From Sphingomonas phyllosphaerae FA2 (GTDB taxonomy: Bacteria > Pseudomonadota > Alphaproteobacteria > Sphingomonadales > Sphingomonadaceae): DNA of 64,000 nt. Shown in pieces: positions 63,450 through 64,000 of the stretch. The stretch spans positions 917,576 through 981,575 of the forward strand of contig NZ_KE386571.1 in assembly GCF_000427645.1 (NCBI RefSeq), read 5' to 3'. The position numbers were made by a program, and so were the translations under genes. The notes under the pieces were generated by a model. It was not told the DNA's origin and ran no database searches. It saw only the letters and a program-made list of their open reading frames with translations. Position 1 is the first letter of the stretch. Every line of letters starts with the position of its first letter.

Positions 63450-63638
63450 ATGCCAGCCAAGTCCGCCGCGCAACAAAGGGCGGCCGGGGCTGCCCTCGGC
63501 GCCAAGCGCGGTGAGCAACCCACGTCGAAACTAAAGGGTACGTCGCGCGATACAAAACGGTCGATGACCGAAGTGCAGCTCGAGGAACTGGCCGCCACGC
63601 CACGCAAGGGAAAGCCCGAGCATAAAAGCGGCGCTTGA
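63450..63638 (+). CDS. DUF3008 family small basic protein
   Basis: 62 residues, Lys/Ala-rich: MPAKSAAQQRAAGAALGAKRGEQPTSKLKGTSRDTKR followed by the family core SMTEVQLEELAATPRKGKPEHKSG. This matches DUF3008, small basic proteins widespread in alphaproteobacteria with no known function. The ATG at 63450 has GGGAGAG before it. It lies 55 bases after the kinase gene and precedes the rRNA promoter. Confidence 0.9.
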   Translation: MPAKSAAQQRAAGAALGAKRGEQPTSKLKGTSRDTKRSMTEVQLEELAATPRKGKPEHKSGA

Positions 63639-63702
63639 GGCGCCTACAAAGCTCCACACGCGGCCTCGTTCCACTTTTTCGCAAAAAAACTGCAAAAGGG
63701 GC

Positions 63703-63731
63703 TTTACGCGTCCAATCGCCTCCCCTAGATG
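63703..63731 (+). promoter_or_regulatory. Probable rRNA operon promoter
   Basis: TTTACG at 63703-63708 and TAGATG at 63726-63731 are separated by exactly 17 bases. An A-rich stretch (CGCAAAAAAACTGCAAAAG) just upstream could act as an UP element. It precedes the rRNA leader, and DksA encoded at 39602 would be expected to act here. Confidence 0.6.
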
Positions 63732-64000
63732 GGTGTCACCGCAGCGGCGGACTGGTTCTTCCGGTTCTGGATCGCGGTGGTGATCGCAAGAAAAGGCGCT
63801 GGCCTCAACTACCGAAAGGTAGGGATGAGGGTGGCGCCGGTTTTTGCCGCTCTTTGACATTGTAGGTAAGATGAAGGGACATGTGGGCGGCGGCTCTGCG
63901 GGTCTTGTGCATTCAAGGTGCACGGGGTTCGTCAGAAGCTAAGTCGTTTCATGTGTCTTTTTTACGTTTTCCATACGTGAAATTGTGCAGGAACGGCTCC
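63732..64000 (+). other. rRNA operon leader (16S gene beyond the right edge)
   Basis: No coding frame is supported here. GCTCTTTGACATT at 63849-63861 is a boxA-like antitermination element of the kind that precedes 16S genes (E. coli GCTCTTTAACA). The stretch after it (GTGCATTCAAGGTGCAC, a short stem, and AT-rich CTTTTTTACGTTTTCC) fits the 5' processing region. The start of 16S (AGAGTTTGATC) is not reached by base 64000, so the operon is inferred, not seen. Confidence 0.65.
63795..63845 (+). terminator. Terminator-like hairpin inside the rRNA leader
   Basis: GGCGC..CCTCA.CTACC-GAAA-GGTAG..TGAGG..GGCGCC forms a long stem with a GAAA tetraloop, then GGTTTTT at 63839-63845. It stands between the promoter and boxA. 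It could be an attenuator, or the end of a short RNA of about 110 bases. Confidence 0.5.

Noticed and set aside
63849..64000. 16S rRNA gene inside the window
   Set aside because: The conserved 16S start is not present before base 64000; only the leader is seen.

Overview
The window is a piece of a GC-rich alphaproteobacterial chromosome, most likely Sphingomonas or a close sphingomonad. This rests on the family make-up (DUF3008 peptide, host-attachment protein, two small PilZ proteins, one-Cys DksA, HdaA-like DnaA homologue, SWIB protein), dense operons with 1-4 nt start/stop overlaps, many GTG/TTG starts, and several families of GC-rich intergenic inverted repeats of the kind sphingomonads carry. 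I see no transposase, integrase, CRISPR array or prophage. Almost everything is chromosomal housekeeping; the only compositionally odd patch is about 7.5-9.0 kb.

Layout. 1-677: 5' part of a chemoreceptor gene cut by the left edge. 0.8-3.4 kb: sdhCDA (complex II) without sdhB, followed by a ClpP-fold protease. 4.2-7.5 kb: J-domain protein, bolA, GST, DUF3597 protein and a helix-turn-helix protein. 7.5-9.0 kb: lower-GC patch with a BRCT protein and, behind uvrA, a nucleotidyltransferase-like gene overlapping a 59-codon gene. 9.0-16.5 kb: uvrA, then pentose phosphate genes rpiA, tkt and tal. 16.7-23.5 kb: thioesterase, DedA, oligopeptidase B, gluQ, a SulP transporter with a possibly structured leader, a lipoprotein and a small secreted protein. 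23.7-27.4 kb: tRNA-Asn, nadK-moaA, an EAL phosphodiesterase and an NTF2-like protein. 27.5-34 kb: mfd, sdhE, recG, a YdcZ-type membrane protein. 34-42.5 kb: PilZ, tyrS, then serS-surE-NlpD-like on the minus strand, host-attachment protein, dksA, a second PilZ, and purM-purN-YjbR. 42.6-48.1 kb: a tight operon of a DUF2066-like secreted protein, hda, ppk and ppx. 48.5-52.7 kb: membrane protein, AcvB/VirJ hydrolase, DUF2147 and MprF (aminoacyl-phosphatidylglycerol system). 52.7-57.3 kb: SWIB, EEP nuclease/phosphatase, hexapeptide acetyltransferase, tRNA-Thr, a DUF429-like, YjbR and serine hydrolase operon. 57.4-63.6 kb: a 1101-residue GH18 / NodB deacetylase / GT2 fusion divergent from a PDZ protein, response regulator and histidine kinase. 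63.7-64 kb: promoter and leader of an rRNA operon whose 16S gene lies beyond the right edge.

How it works together. Several sets are linked: SdhE (31 kb) flavinylates SdhA (1.6 kb); rpiA/tkt/tal form the non-oxidative pentose phosphate branch; UvrA, Mfd and RecG are repair enzymes; purM/purN, nadK/moaA and serS/surE are biosynthetic pairs; ppk/ppx make and break polyphosphate; the EAL protein and PilZ proteins belong to c-di-GMP signalling; AcvB and MprF remodel membrane lipid charge. The least conventional items are the trifunctional polysaccharide enzyme, a palindrome ATGACCGATCGGTCAT shared (one mismatch) between its divergent promoter and the AcvB-MprF operon, the nucleotidyltransferase/small-gene pair behind uvrA, the SulP leader, and a terminator-like hairpin inside the rRNA leader. 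All functions are read from translated sequence by eye; no database search was run.
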